64,000 nt of DNA from Paracoccaceae bacterium (GCA_030066905.1 JASJAR010000004.1:62001-126000), one strand, 5' to 3'. Positions 1 to 9,924 are shown, counted from the first letter of the stretch. The notes: generated by a model not told the origin, from the sequence alone. Numbers and translations are program-made.

Positions 1-121
1 CGTTCTCGGCAAAGAGCGCCTTTGAGGGGCGGCGCTCCCAGTCAATCGCCGCCGCGGCCTTCATCCAGAAGGCCTCCGGGTCTGCAAGCGATGCCTTGTA
101 GATGTCGGCGTATGTCGTCAT
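1..121 (-). CDS. prpE: Propionyl-CoA synthetase, N-terminal fragment (cut by window edge)
   Basis: Only the first 40 codons lie in the window. They begin MTTYADIYKASLADPEAFW and continue with AAAAIDWERRPSKALF, which matches the conserved opening of acyl-CoA synthetases of the PrpE type (a D/N-x-E-x-FW motif followed by a-IDW). These enzymes activate propionate, and often acetate, to the CoA thioester in an ATP/AMP reaction. The ATG is preceded by a strong GGAGGAGG ribosome-binding site. The gene lies downstream of maeB on the same strand, separated by about 207 bases that hold two dyads (203-229 and 237-250). The family call rests on the N-terminus only, so an acetyl-CoA synthetase or a related acyl-CoA ligase cannot be excluded. 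Confidence 0.68.
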   Translation of the reverse strand, partial: MTTYADIYKASLADPEAFWMKAAAAIDWERRPSKALFAEN

Positions 122-201
122 GTGCCCCTCCTCCTCGCCGCCTCTGTTACGCCTGCGCCGATGGGGCTGACAAGCTTGCGACGGTCGGTCCGCGTCAGAA
201 T

Positions 202-229
202 GGCGCAAAATCTTCGCAGGATTTGCGCC
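202..229. promoter_or_regulatory. Inverted repeat in prpE upstream region
   Basis: Arms GGCGCAAA(A)TC at 202-212 and GATTTGCGCC at 220-229 are complementary apart from one extra A, with a 7-base spacer. The dyad lies about 80-120 bases upstream of the prpE start. It could be an operator or a small hairpin; there is no T-run to make it an obvious terminator of maeB. Confidence 0.4.
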
Positions 230-236
230 GTCGACC

Positions 237-250
237 TGCAAATATTTGCA
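237..250. promoter_or_regulatory. TGCAAATATTTGCA palindrome, candidate acyl-CoA regulator site
   Basis: A perfect 14-base palindrome TGCAAATATTTGCA is followed by AATCCTGCAA, giving a run of TTGCAAA-type elements; another TTGCAAA occurs at about 295-301. Regulators of the ScfR/PccR/RamB group that control propionyl-CoA and acetate genes are known to bind TTTGCAAA-type repeats. The site sits upstream of a prpE-like gene, so regulation by such a protein is a reasonable inference. Confidence 0.5.
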
Positions 251-328
251 AATCCTGCAAGCCTATGCCGGCGGCCGGTTGGGCGCCGTTGGGGTTGCAA
301 AACTGCGAACCGGGCGGCGCCGAATCGC

Positions 329-2608
329 CTAGCCGTAATGCGCAACCGGGGTGCCGGCGAGGGCGGAGATGTTCAAAAGCCCCCGCGCGGTGATCGCAGG
401 CGTGACGATATGGGCACGGTTGCCCATTCCCATCAGGATCGGGCCGACCTCGAGCCCGCCGCCCTTGGTCTTTAGGATGTTGCGCACGCCCGAGGCCGCA
501 TCGGTATTGGCGAAGACCAGCACGTTGGCGGCCCCTTCGAGGCGGCTGTTGGGGAAGTCGCGCGCCCGCAACTCGGGCGTCAGGGCGCTGTCGGTGTGCA
601 TCTCGCCCTCGTAGACGAATGGGCGCGGTTCGCTATCGAGGATCGCCAGTGCCGCCCGCATCCGGCGTCCGCTCGTCGTGTCGAGGTTGCCGAACTGGCT
701 GTGCGAGCAGAGCGCGATCTTCGGTTCGAGCCCGAAGCGGCCCACATGGCGCGCCGCGGCGATCACTGTCTCGGCGATCTGCTCGGGGCTCGGGTCAGGG
801 TGGACATGGGTATCGGCGACAAAGAGCGGACCGTCTTCGAGGATCATCAGCGACAGCGCGCCGATTGGCCGGAGGCCTCCGGTGCCAAGCACCTCGCGGA
901 CGTAGTTGAGATGCCACAGGTATTGGCCGAACGTGCCCGCGATCATCGAATCCGCTTCGCCGCGATGCACCATGACGGCGGCGATGGCGGTGGTGTTGGT
1001 GCGCATGATCGCCCGGGCAATGTCGGGTGTAACCCCACGGCGCTCCATGATCCCGTGATAAGTCGTCCAGTAATCGCGGTACCGCGGATCGTTCTCGGGG
1101 TTCACCAGTTCGAAATGGGTGCCGGGGCGGATCTTCAGCCCCGCCCGTTCGGCGCGGGCTTCGATCACATCGGGCCGGCCGATAAGGATCGGCTTGTCGG
1201 TTGTCTCTTCGAGGATGGCATTGGCGGCGCGGAGCACCCGTTCGTCCTCGCCCTCTGCAAAGACGAGCTTCCGCTCGGCGGTGGCGGCGGCCTCGAAGAC
1301 GGGGCGCATGATGAGGGCGGAGCGAAAGACCGAACCGTCGAGATGGCGTTTGTAGTCGGCGAGGTTCTCGATGGGGCGCCTGGCGACGCCGGTCTCCATC
1401 GCGGCCCTGGCGACGGCGGAGGCGACGACGCCCATGAGCCTGGGGTCGAAGGGTTTCGGGATCAGGTAATCCGGGCCGAAGGACAATTGCTCGCCCTGAT
1501 AGGCTGCCGCCGCCTCGGCGCTCGTCGTGGCGCGAGCCAGTTCGGCGATGCCGGCGATACAGGCCAGCTCCATCTCATCGTTGATTTCTGTCGCCCCGGC
1601 GTCGAGCGCGCCGCGAAAAATGAAGGGGAAACAGAGCACGTTGTTGACCTGGTTGGGAAAATCTGACCGCCCCGTCGCGATGATCGCCCCGGGGACGGCC
1701 TCGCGTGCGTCGGCGGGGTCGATTTCGGGCGTCGGGTTGGCGAGCGCGAAGATGATCGGCCGTTCAGCCATGCGCCGGGCCATCGCGGGCGTCAGCACAC
1801 CGGGGCCGGACAGGCCAAGAAAGAGGTCGGCACCGTCGATCACGTCGCCGAGGGTTCGCGCGCCGCCGGGCTGGGCATAGGCGGCCTTCTGCGGCGTCAT
1901 ATCCTCGGCGCGGCCTTCGTGGACAAGGCCGTGGAGGTCGCAGAGCCACACGTTCTCGCGCCTCACGCCGAGTTTCAGGAGCATGTCGAGGCAGGCGATC
2001 CCCGCCGCCCCGCCGCCGGTGGAGACGATCTTGATCTCGGAGAAGGACTTTTCGGCCAAGAGCAGCGCGTTGGTCGCCGCCGCGCCGACGACGATGGCTG
2101 TGCCGTGCTGGTCGTCGTGGAAGACCGGAATGTTCATCCGTTCTCGGCAGATCCGTTCGACGATGAAGCAGTCGGGCGCTTTGATGTCTTCGAGGTTGAT
2201 CGCACCGAAGGTGGGTTCGAGGGCACAGACGATATCGGCGAGCTTCTCGGGATCGGCCGCGTCGAGCTCGATGTCGAAACAGTCGATGTTCGCGAATTTC
2301 TTGAAGAGGACGGCCTTGCCCTCCATCACCGGCTTCGCGGCGAGGGCGCCGATGTTGCCGAGGCCGAGGACGGCTGAGCCGTTCGAAACCACCGCGACGA
2401 GGTTGCCGCGGGCGGTGACGTCGCGCGAGGCATCCGGGTCGTCCCGGATCGCGAGGCAGGCCTCGGCCACGCCCGGCGAATAAGCAAGCGACAGGTCCCG
2501 CGCATTCGCAAGCGGCTTCGTCGCCCGGACTTCGAGCTTTCCGGGTTTCGGGCGCCGGTGATAGGCGAGAGCCGCCTCTTTGAGGCTCGGTGTGGGCTCT
2601 TCGGCCAT
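329..2608 (-). CDS. maeB: NADP-dependent malic enzyme fused to a phosphotransacetylase domain (MaeB type)
   Basis: This 759-residue enzyme decarboxylates malate to pyruvate with reduction of NADP. The malic-enzyme part covers about residues 10-430: YSPGVAEAC near 43-51, GLGNIGALAAKPVMEGK ending at the catalytic Lys98, the metal site FHDDQHGTA at 163-171 and a nucleotide-binding loop STGGGAAGIACLDML at 196-210. The C-terminal third has the phosphotransacetylase fold (LVFAEGEDERVLRAANAIL, then CSHSQFGN and a closing ALAGTPVAHYG), which in this family is usually regulatory, responding to acetyl-CoA, rather than catalytic. The reading frame is open upstream, but ATG 2608 has a good GGGAGG site and gives the family length. 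A dyad at 2632-2653 lies just upstream. Confidence 0.95.
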   Translation of the reverse strand: MAEEPTPSLKEAALAYHRRPKPGKLEVRATKPLANARDLSLAYSPGVAEACLAIRDDPDASRDVTARGNLVAVVSNGSAVLGLGNIGALAAKPVMEGKAVLFKKFANIDCFDIELDAADPEKLADIVCALEPTFGAINLEDIKAPDCFIVERICRERMNIPVFHDDQHGTAIVVGAAATNALLLAEKSFSEIKIVSTGGGAAGIACLDMLLKLGVRRENVWLCDLHGLVHEGRAEDMTPQKAAYAQPGGARTLGDVIDGADLFLGLSGPGVLTPAMARRMAERPIIFALANPTPEIDPADAREAVPGAIIATGRSDFPNQVNNVLCFPFIFRGALDAGATEINDEMELACIAGIAELARATTSAEAAAAYQGEQLSFGPDYLIPKPFDPRLMGVVASAVARAAMETGVARRPIENLADYKRHLDGSVFRSALIMRPVFEAAATAERKLVFAEGEDERVLRAANAILEETTDKPILIGRPDVIEARAERAGLKIRPGTHFELVNPENDPRYRDYWTTYHGIMERRGVTPDIARAIMRTNTTAIAAVMVHRGEADSMIAGTFGQYLWHLNYVREVLGTGGLRPIGALSLMILEDGPLFVADTHVHPDPSPEQIAETVIAAARHVGRFGLEPKIALCSHSQFGNLDTTSGRRMRAALAILDSEPRPFVYEGEMHTDSALTPELRARDFPNSRLEGAANVLVFANTDAASGVRNILKTKGGGLEVGPILMGMGNRAHIVTPAITARGLLNISALAGTPVAHYG

Positions 2609-2631
2609 GACATCCTCCCTTGCCGCCACCC

Positions 2632-2653
2632 GATAGTTTAGCATTAAACTATC
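2632..2653. promoter_or_regulatory. Perfect inverted repeat upstream of maeB, candidate operator
   Basis: Arms GATAGTTTA (2632-2640) and TAAACTATC (2645-2653) are exact complements around a GCAT spacer. The AT-rich dyad stands out in GC-rich DNA and lies 24 bases upstream of the maeB start codon, where it would overlap the 5' untranslated region or promoter. Shape and length fit a dimeric regulator of the MarR, TetR or GntR type. The regulator is not identifiable here. Confidence 0.55.
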
Positions 2654-2788
2654 TTCGGCCTCCCGGCACCCGCAACAGGGGCGCGTTGCCGGCATATCGC
2701 GAAACGGCGAGACCGGGCAAGCGCTGCGCCTCTTGATCTCGGCCGCACCGACGGGGCACGTTGGGGCATCAACCGGGAGCCTCAGGGG

Positions 2789-3181
2789 ATGTCGCTGATC
2801 GATGCAGCACGGGCCGTTCGCGAAAACGCCTATGTGCCCTACTCGAATTTCAAGGTGGGCGCGGCGCTCCGTGCGGCCGACGGCGCCGTCTATGCCGGCT
2901 GCAACGTGGAGAACGTGGCCTATCCCGAAGGCACCTGTGCCGAAGCCGGTGCCATCGCCGCCATGGTCGCCGCCGGCGCGACCGAGATCGTCGAACTCGC
3001 CGTAATCGCCGACAGCCCGACGCCGGTGACCCCCTGCGGAGGGTGCCGCCAGAAGATCGCCGAATTCGCCGGGCCGGATGTGGCGGTGACGCTGGCGACC
3101 ACCGATGGCGTCACGAAGACCGTCACGGTGCGGGAATTGCTGCCGTTTGCTTTCGACACCGAACAGATGTCGAAGGTCTGA
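2789..3181 (+). CDS. cdd: Cytidine deaminase
   Basis: This 130-residue cytosolic enzyme deaminates cytidine and deoxycytidine to uridine and deoxyuridine. It is the short homotetrameric form: the zinc site is C50-A-E52, with Glu as proton shuttle, plus P-C83-G-G-C86. The N-terminal AYVPYSNFKVGAAL and CNVENVAYPEGTC blocks are diagnostic. It opens a plus-strand salvage cluster. The deoA start lies 2 bases after its stop codon, so the two are almost certainly co-translated. The gene is divergent from maeB, with a 180-base shared upstream region. Confidence 0.96.
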   Translation: MSLIDAARAVRENAYVPYSNFKVGAALRAADGAVYAGCNVENVAYPEGTCAEAGAIAAMVAAGATEIVELAVIADSPTPVTPCGGCRQKIAEFAGPDVAVTLATTDGVTKTVTVRELLPFAFDTEQMSKV

Positions 3182-3183
3182 CG

Positions 3184-4478
3184 ATGGATGCGCGGTCAAT
3201 CATCGCCCGTCTTCGGGACCGGCAGCCCCTCAGCCGCGAGGACACCGCCTGGTTCGCACAGGGCCTCGCCGACGGGCGCGTCTCCGATGCCCAGGCGGGG
3301 GCGTTTGCGATGGCCGCGCTGCTTAACGGCCTCGGCGAGGAGGGGCGGGTTGCGCTGACGCTGGCGATGCGGGATTCGGGCGACACCATGGAATGGGACC
3401 TGCCGGGCCCCGCCATCGACAAGCATTCGACGGGCGGGATCGGCGACACGGTCTCGCTTCTCCTTGCACCGATGCTGGCCGCCGCGGGGGCCTTTGTGCC
3501 GATGATCTCCGGTCGCGGTCTTGGCCATACCGGCGGGACGCTCGACAAGCTCGAAGCGATCCGGGGCGTCACGACATCGGTGACCCAGGAGAGGTTTCGG
3601 GAGTTGGTCCGGAGCCACGGTGCGGCCATCGTCGCGGCGACGGGCGACCTCGCCCCTGCGGACCGGCGGCTTTACGGTATTCGGGACGTGACGGCGACGG
3701 TGGAAAGCGTCGATCTCATCACCGCTTCGATCCTGTCGAAGAAGCTCGCGGCGGGGCTCGATGCGCTGGTACTCGATGTGAAGGTCGGCTCGGGGGCGTT
3801 TCTGCCCGGCCTCGCCGCGGCCAAGGCGCTGGCGCTGTCGCTTGTGACCACTGCCAACGGCGCAGGATGCAGGACGGCCGCTCTCCTTACGGACATGGAC
3901 CAGCCGCTCGCGCCCGCGGCCGGCAACGCGCTCGAGACCCGCGTCGCCCTCGACGTTCTGACCGGGGCGGCGACCCATCCGCGCCTGACCGATCTCAGCG
4001 TCGCGCTGTCGGCCCGCCTGGCCAGGCTTGCCGGTCTGGACATTTCCGACGCCCGCCTCCGCGAGACGCTCAGTTCGGGGGCGGCGGCGGAGAGGTTCGG
4101 TGCGATGATGGCGGCGCTCGGCGGCCCCGCCGATCTCGTCGAGCGTTACGGCGCGCTTTTGCCCGCAGCTCCGGTCACCCGTCCCGTCCCGGCCCCCGGG
4201 GCGGGCTTCGTGGCCGCGATCGACGGTCGTGCTCTCGGCGAAGCGGCGGTGCATCTTGGGGCGGGGCGGCTTCGGGGCGATGATGTGATCGACCCGGCTG
4301 TTGGCCTTGCCGATCTTCTGCCGCTCTGCGCTCCGGTGGAGGCGGGCGCGCCGCTCGCTGTTGTTCATGCTGCCGACGAGGCCGGGGCCGACGCCGCCGT
4401 CGCCCGTGTCGCTTCGGCTTACCAACTTTCCGCGACGGCGGCCTCGGCGCCGCCGCTCGTCATCGAGGAGATCGCCTG

Positions 4479-4479
<1 letters not shown>
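3184..4479 (+). CDS. deoA: Thymidine phosphorylase
   Basis: This 431-residue enzyme catalyses phosphorolysis of thymidine (and usually deoxyuridine) to the base and deoxyribose 1-phosphate. The glycosyltransferase-3 family signature KHSTGGIGDTVSLLLAPM and the loop SGRGLGHTGGTLDKLEAI are present, followed by SILSKKLAAGLDALVLDVKVG; length is normal for the family. The frame is open far upstream through cdd, but ATG 3184 follows the cdd stop directly and begins MDARSIIARLRD as expected. Its stop overlaps the deoB start (ATGA). Deoxyribose 1-phosphate made here is the substrate for DeoB next door. Confidence 0.96.
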
Positions 4480-5672
<1,193 letters not shown>

Positions 5673-5681
5673 GCCCCGCCG

Positions 5682-6674
5682 ATGACGAGCGATCTTCCGA
5701 AAGTCGAGCTGCACCTCCACCTCGAAGGAGCGGCGCCACCGGCCTTTGTGCGCGGGCTGGCAAAGGAGAAGTCGATTGACCTGTCAGGCATCTTCGCTGG
5801 CGACGGCAGCTATTCCTACAGCGATTTCTGGAACTTCCTCCAGGTCTACGAAGCCGCCACGTCGGTTCTGGAGACACCGGAGGACTACGCTCGACTGACG
5901 CGGGTCGTGCTCGCCGAGAGCGCGGCGGCGGGCGTTGTCTATTCCGAGACCTTCCTGTCACCCGACTTCTGCGGCGGGCGCGATGTTGCAGCCTGGGGCG
6001 AGTACCTCGCCGCCATCCGCGAGGCCGCCGATGAAGCCGAACGCGATGACGGGATCGTTCTGAGGGGTATCGTCACCTGCATCCGTCATTTCGGGCCCGA
6101 GAAGGCGAAGGAAACCGCCATCTGCGCGGCCGAGACGGCGGGCGACTGGCTCGTCGGTTTCGGGATTGCCGGAGACGAGACCGCCGGCGCGCCGAAGGAT
6201 TTTGCCTGGGCCTTCGATGCCGCCCGGGAGGCGGGGCTGAGGCTGACCGCCCATGCCGGCGAATGGGGCGGGCCTCACAGCGTCCGCGACGCCCTCGACG
6301 CCCTCCGTGTCGAGCGGATCGGCCACGGGGTGCGTGCCATCGAGGACCTGGCACTCGTGGATCGGCTGGCCGAGGACGGGGTCGTGCTGGAAGTCTGCCC
6401 GGGCTCGAACGTCGCTCTGGGGGTCTATCCCGACTGGGCATCGCACCCCATCGAACGGTTCCGCGAGCGGGGGGTGACGGTCACGGTCTCGACGGACGAT
6501 CCGCCGTTCTTTCACACGACCATGACCAATGAATACGACCGGCTTGCCGATGCCTTCGGCTGGGACGAGGCGGTGTTCGTCGATCTGGCGCGCACCTCCG
6601 CCGGGGCGGCGTTCTCGCCGCGGGCGGTGGAGGTGCTGGAAGCGGCACTTGCGGAACGGGGGCGATTGACCTGA
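5682..6674 (+). CDS. add: Adenosine deaminase
   Basis: A 330-residue metal-dependent amidohydrolase that converts adenosine (or deoxyadenosine) to inosine. The metal and catalytic motifs are in order: the HLHLEGA motif near the N-terminus, LTAHAGEWGGP mid-protein, RIGHGVRAIED, and VSTDDPPFF near the C-terminus. It starts 9 bases after deoB and clearly belongs to the salvage operon. A related group of bacterial proteins deaminates adenine instead of adenosine; the operon of nucleoside genes favours adenosine, but substrate choice is inferred. Confidence 0.9.
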   Translation: MTSDLPKVELHLHLEGAAPPAFVRGLAKEKSIDLSGIFAGDGSYSYSDFWNFLQVYEAATSVLETPEDYARLTRVVLAESAAAGVVYSETFLSPDFCGGRDVAAWGEYLAAIREAADEAERDDGIVLRGIVTCIRHFGPEKAKETAICAAETAGDWLVGFGIAGDETAGAPKDFAWAFDAAREAGLRLTAHAGEWGGPHSVRDALDALRVERIGHGVRAIEDLALVDRLAEDGVVLEVCPGSNVALGVYPDWASHPIERFRERGVTVTVSTDDPPFFHTTMTNEYDRLADAFGWDEAVFVDLARTSAGAAFSPRAVEVLEAALAERGRLT

Positions 6675-6721
6675 AGCCGGCCGCGAGGTCAATGCCCGCA
6701 TTCGCCGGCTATCCAACCCCT

Positions 6722-6738
6722 CCCGGATCAGGTCCGGG
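6722..6738. repeat. REP-like palindrome CCCGGATCAGGTCCGGG
   Basis: A near-perfect 17-base palindrome, CCCGGATCAGGTCCGGG, between add and upp. The same core (CCCGG-RTCAAG-CCGGG and variants) recurs at 27278-27291, 27353-27371, about 27608-27630 and 27661-27677. It looks like a dispersed extragenic palindrome rather than a gene-specific operator. Confidence 0.55.
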
Positions 6739-6851
6739 TGTGCGGTCCGGTCGCGGCAGGACATTTTCGAAGGCCAGCCCCAACACGAGGCCACCCTTGT
6801 CCTCTCGCCCCCGACCCGATAGCCCGGATGGAAACCACCGAGGGAGGCCCC

Positions 6852-7490
6852 ATGGCTGGCAGAGACCACCTCACCATCGTCGATCACCCCCTCGTTCAGC
6901 ACAAGCTGACGCTGATGCGCGACAAGGACACGCCGACGGCCGTCTTCCGTCAGCTTCTGCGCGAGATTTCGATGCTTCTGGCCTACGAGGTCACCCGCGT
7001 CCTGCCGATGACGACGAAACCCGTCGAAACGCCGCTGACGGAGATGGATGCGCCGATCCTCTCGGGGCGCAAACTGGCGCTGGTGTCGATCCTGCGCGCC
7101 GGGAACGGCCTTCTCGATGGCATGCTCGACCTCATCCCGTCGGCCCGCGTCGGTTTCGTGGGGCTCTACCGGGACGAAGAGACGCTTCAGCCCGTGCAGT
7201 ATTACTGCAAGCTGCCCGAGGCGCTGGACCGGAGGCTGACCATCGCCGTCGACCCGATGCTGGCGACGGGCAATTCCTCGGCGGCCGCGGTGAGCCTGTT
7301 GAAGGAGGCGGGCGCGAAGGACATCCGCTTTTTGTGCCTTCTTGCTGCTCCGGAGGGTGTTGCACGGATGAAAGAGGCCCATCCGGACGTGCCCATCGTC
7401 ACCGCAGCCCTCGACGACCGTCTGAACGAAAAGGGCTACATCGTTCCGGGACTGGGCGATGCCGGCGACCGGATGTTCGGGACAAAGTAG
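6852..7490 (+). CDS. upp: Uracil phosphoribosyltransferase
   Basis: This 212-residue cytosolic enzyme makes UMP from uracil and PRPP, completing the pyrimidine salvage begun by Cdd and DeoA. Diagnostic segments are [16 protein letters not shown] at the N-terminus, [31 protein letters not shown], and the PRPP loop [15 protein letters not shown]; the C-terminus [13 protein letters not shown] is typical. The frame is open upstream, but ATG 6852 has a GGGAGG site and gives the usual length. A 177-base gap with a REP-like palindrome separates it from add, so it may also have its own promoter. It converges with the gene at 7492, with one base between the stops. Confidence 0.96.
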   Translation: MAGRDHLTIVDHPLVQHKLTLMRDKDTPTAVFRQLLREISMLLAYEVTRVLPMTTKPVETPLTEMDAPILSGRKLALVSILRAGNGLLDGMLDLIPSARVGFVGLYRDEETLQPVQYYCKLPEALDRRLTIAVDPMLATGNSSAAAVSLLKEAGAKDIRFLCLLAAPEGVARMKEAHPDVPIVTAALDDRLNEKGYIVPGLGDAGDRMFGTK

Positions 7491-7491
7491 C

Positions 7492-8502
7492 CTATTCGCC
7501 GCAAATGCCCTGAAGGGCTACCCAGTCGCTGTCGCCGATGGGCGGGGCAGCGTCCGAGACCGGGATCGGGTCGGCCTCGATCAGACCGAGCACCGTCTCG
7601 CCGGAGATGTCGATGGCATAGGCATAAGGCGCCGCCGGCAGGCTGAGCGTAGCAAACCTCGTGACCAGATCGGCTTCGGCGATGGGGACGGCGGGCGAGC
7701 GCATCAGCCGTTCGGCGTGGGCGACGAGGACACGATCCGCCAGACGCCCCGTTGTCAGGAGCCGCGAGGCCTCGAGCAGGGTCGCATCGTCGAGAACGGC
7801 GCGAACCGGGTCTTGCAGGCTCCGCCGAAGATCGGCCTCGACGATGTAGCCGGCGACGACAAAGGGCGTTTCGTGATCTTCGACCACGCTGCGGCCGAGC
7901 AGGAGGGTGCCGCCAGGGAGCACAGCGGTCGTCTCAAGGCCCGAGGGGACGACATGGGCGGTGGTGCCGGGGGCAAGCCGGGCGACGAGGCGGTCCAGCG
8001 CCTGCTGGCCGCGGTCGTCGCCGCAGGGAGCGCCGGTAAGCCGCCGGATCTCGGTGAGAAGGTCGGTGCCGATGGTCGCGCGGGCCGCCTCGGGCAGGAG
8101 CGCGGCTGCTTGCGAGCGAATTGCCCCCGGGGCCCAGAGCACCAAAGCCGCCATGAACCCAAGAAGGACCGCCGTGACCAATCCGCCCCGCAACCGCCCC
8201 GGTTTCGGGCGGCTCCTGCCGACGGCACGGCGGACCCGCTCGATGGCCTCGATCATCTCCGGATCGGCGACTTCGAGCCGGTCCGGCGCGTCGGGGGCCG
8301 GTCGATAGATCGCCGGTGTCGCGCCCGGGTTCACCCGGTCGATGGCGGGCAGGGACCAGTGGGCGAGGGCCAAGTCGCCGATGCTTGAGATCACAAGCGA
8401 GGCTGAGCCGATGGAGACGACGACATTCCGGCGCTGGTCCGACGGCCCGGGCCGCCAGATGCCCGTGGCTTCCAGCCTGTCGTACTCGTCGAGCGCGGTC
8501 AG
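7492..8502 (-). CDS. Conserved hypothetical protein with one membrane segment
   Basis: About 336 residues. The N-terminal region (LTALDEYDRLEATGIWRPG, then VVVSIGSASLVI and LALAHWSLPAIDRVNPG) resembles a conserved Rhodobacteraceae family of unknown function. One hydrophobic segment, VTAVLLGFMAALVLWAP at roughly residues 108-125, would anchor it in the inner membrane with a large C-terminal domain outside. The frame is open to an ATG at 8640, but that would overlap the divergent gene. The conserved N-terminus begins at a CTG codon (8502) spaced 5 bases after AGGAGG, so a CTG start is proposed. No catalytic motif was recognised. Confidence 0.7.
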   Translation of the reverse strand: MTALDEYDRLEATGIWRPGPSDQRRNVVVSIGSASLVISSIGDLALAHWSLPAIDRVNPGATPAIYRPAPDAPDRLEVADPEMIEAIERVRRAVGRSRPKPGRLRGGLVTAVLLGFMAALVLWAPGAIRSQAAALLPEAARATIGTDLLTEIRRLTGAPCGDDRGQQALDRLVARLAPGTTAHVVPSGLETTAVLPGGTLLLGRSVVEDHETPFVVAGYIVEADLRRSLQDPVRAVLDDATLLEASRLLTTGRLADRVLVAHAERLMRSPAVPIAEADLVTRFATLSLPAAPYAYAIDISGETVLGLIEADPIPVSDAAPPIGDSDWVALQGICGE

Positions 8503-8601
8503 CGGCCCCTCCTGTCCCTTTGGCGGAGAGCCTAGCGGGGCCTGCCGGGGCAGACAATCCGGGGCTGGCCGGGACGGCCCGGTGGGCCTAGCTTCGGTGC
8601 C

Positions 8602-9246
8602 ATGATCATCTCCCGCGGGCGCGGCTTCGTCTTTGTGCATATCCCGAAGACCGGCGGGACATCGTTGGCCTCAGCGCTGGAGACCCGGGCGATGGCCGAC
8701 GACATTCTGATCGGCGACACGCCGAAGGCGCGGCGGCGGCGTGGCCGGCTTTCGGGGCTTACCGCACGCGGGCGGCTCTGGAAGCATTCGACGCTGGCCG
8801 ACATCGACGGTGTGCTGAGCCCGGCCGAACTTCGGCGCATGTTCGTCGTCACCCTCGTCCGCAACCCCTGGGACAGGATGGTCAGCTACTACGCCTGGGC
8901 CCGCGATCAGACATTCGACCACCCGGCAGTGCGGGCGGCGAGATCCCAGGATTTCGCGGCCTTTCTGGAGGACCCGGCGGTTGCCGAGGGGATCCGCGGC
9001 AATCCCGCGCGGGTCTATGTCACCGATGCCGGTGGCGCCGAACGCTGCGATCTCTTCGCGCGGCTGGAGGACCTGCCCGGGAGCCTCCGCCCGCTGTGGG
9101 ACCATCTCGGCTTTGCGCTGAAGCTCGATCACCTCAATCGCTCCGACCGGTCGTGCCACTACCGCGACCATTACGACGCACGCAGCCGCGCGGTCGTCGC
9201 GCGGCTCTGCGCAGAGGATATCTCCCGTTTCGGCTATACCTGGTAG
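8602..9246 (+). CDS. Sulfotransferase family protein
   Basis: A 214-residue protein with the two PAPS-binding signatures of the sulfotransferase family-2 fold: HIPKTGGT at residues 13-20 (5'-phosphosulfate loop) and LVRNPWDRMVSYY at 85-97 (3'-phosphate binding). Members transfer a sulfuryl group from PAPS to hydroxyls of glycans or small molecules. In Rhodobacteraceae they are common orphan genes, often linked to cell-surface polysaccharide, and no acceptor can be named here. It is divergent from the membrane protein at 7492-8502 with about 100 bases between them. There is no signal peptide, so it is probably cytoplasmic. Confidence 0.88.
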   Translation: MIISRGRGFVFVHIPKTGGTSLASALETRAMADDILIGDTPKARRRRGRLSGLTARGRLWKHSTLADIDGVLSPAELRRMFVVTLVRNPWDRMVSYYAWARDQTFDHPAVRAARSQDFAAFLEDPAVAEGIRGNPARVYVTDAGGAERCDLFARLEDLPGSLRPLWDHLGFALKLDHLNRSDRSCHYRDHYDARSRAVVARLCAEDISRFGYTW

Positions 9247-9309
9247 CGCGCCGAAATCAGCCGCGCTTTCGCCACACTTCCGCCAGTTTCAACGCGATTA
9301 TGGTGGCCG

Positions 9310-9924
9310 ATGTCCATTTTCGGGGCGATTTCCCGACCGCACCAGACACCCATGCGCATAAGACCGGACACCCAAACTGACTTAGATTCCGACCGGCCCG
9401 AGGCCGGGCGACGGCGGTCGCTTGGTAGTGCGGGGCTGACGGCGGGGACCCGCGTGCTCACCGATGGCGGCTGGATGCCTGTCGAGCAGATATCCGAAGG
9501 CGACCGGATGATGACGTTCGACGGCGGGCCGGAGCCAGTGACCTCCGTGCGCCGCCGCACCTTCGGGGCGAACCTGCAAACCTATTGGCCCCATGGTCTG
9601 GTCTATGTGCCCGACGGCGCGCTCGGCCCGGCCGAGGCATACTACCTACTGCCGGGCCAGGCGGTGATGCTGCGCACCGACCTCGCCCGGTCGATGTTCG
9701 ACGATCCCGCCACACTGGTGCCCGCCGCGGCTCTGGTGGGCATCCGCGGCATCTGCCGGGTTATGCCCATCGACCTCGTGGAGGTGATCGAACTCAGGTT
9801 CGCCGAGGAAGCCATCGTCGAGGCCCAGGGTGGCACATGGTTGAGATGCCCTGGGGTCTCCGTCTCCGTCCAGTCGGCGCCCCTCAGACGCCGCAGGGTG
9901 TTCTCCCAAGCCGGCGCGGCTTAG
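9310..9924 (+). CDS. Hint (Hedgehog/intein-type) domain protein lacking the nucleophilic cysteine
   Basis: A 204-residue protein whose central part, [31 protein letters not shown] at about residues 43-73, is the typical opening of a Hint domain, with [11 protein letters not shown] and the LLPGQAVML block following. The residue that is Cys in self-processing Hint domains (before T-AGT) is Leu here, so autocatalytic cleavage is not expected. Such short Hint-only proteins are frequent in Rhodobacterales and their role is unknown. It lies 63 bases after the sulfotransferase and its end overlaps the end of the convergent beta-oxidation gene by four bases. An ATG at 9352 is an alternative start. 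Confidence 0.8.
   Translation: MSIFGAISRPHQTPMRIRPDTQTDLDSDRPEAGRRRSLGSAGLTAGTRVLTDGGWMPVEQISEGDRMMTFDGGPEPVTSVRRRTFGANLQTYWPHGLVYVPDGALGPAEAYYLLPGQAVMLRTDLARSMFDDPATLVPAAALVGIRGICRVMPIDLVEVIELRFAEEAIVEAQGGTWLRCPGVSVSVQSAPLRRRRVFSQAGAA

Noticed and set aside
9310-9924. Interpretation of the Hint protein as an active intein or polymorphic toxin part
   Set aside because: The catalytic Cys is absent, there is no extein or toxin domain, and no immunity gene follows.
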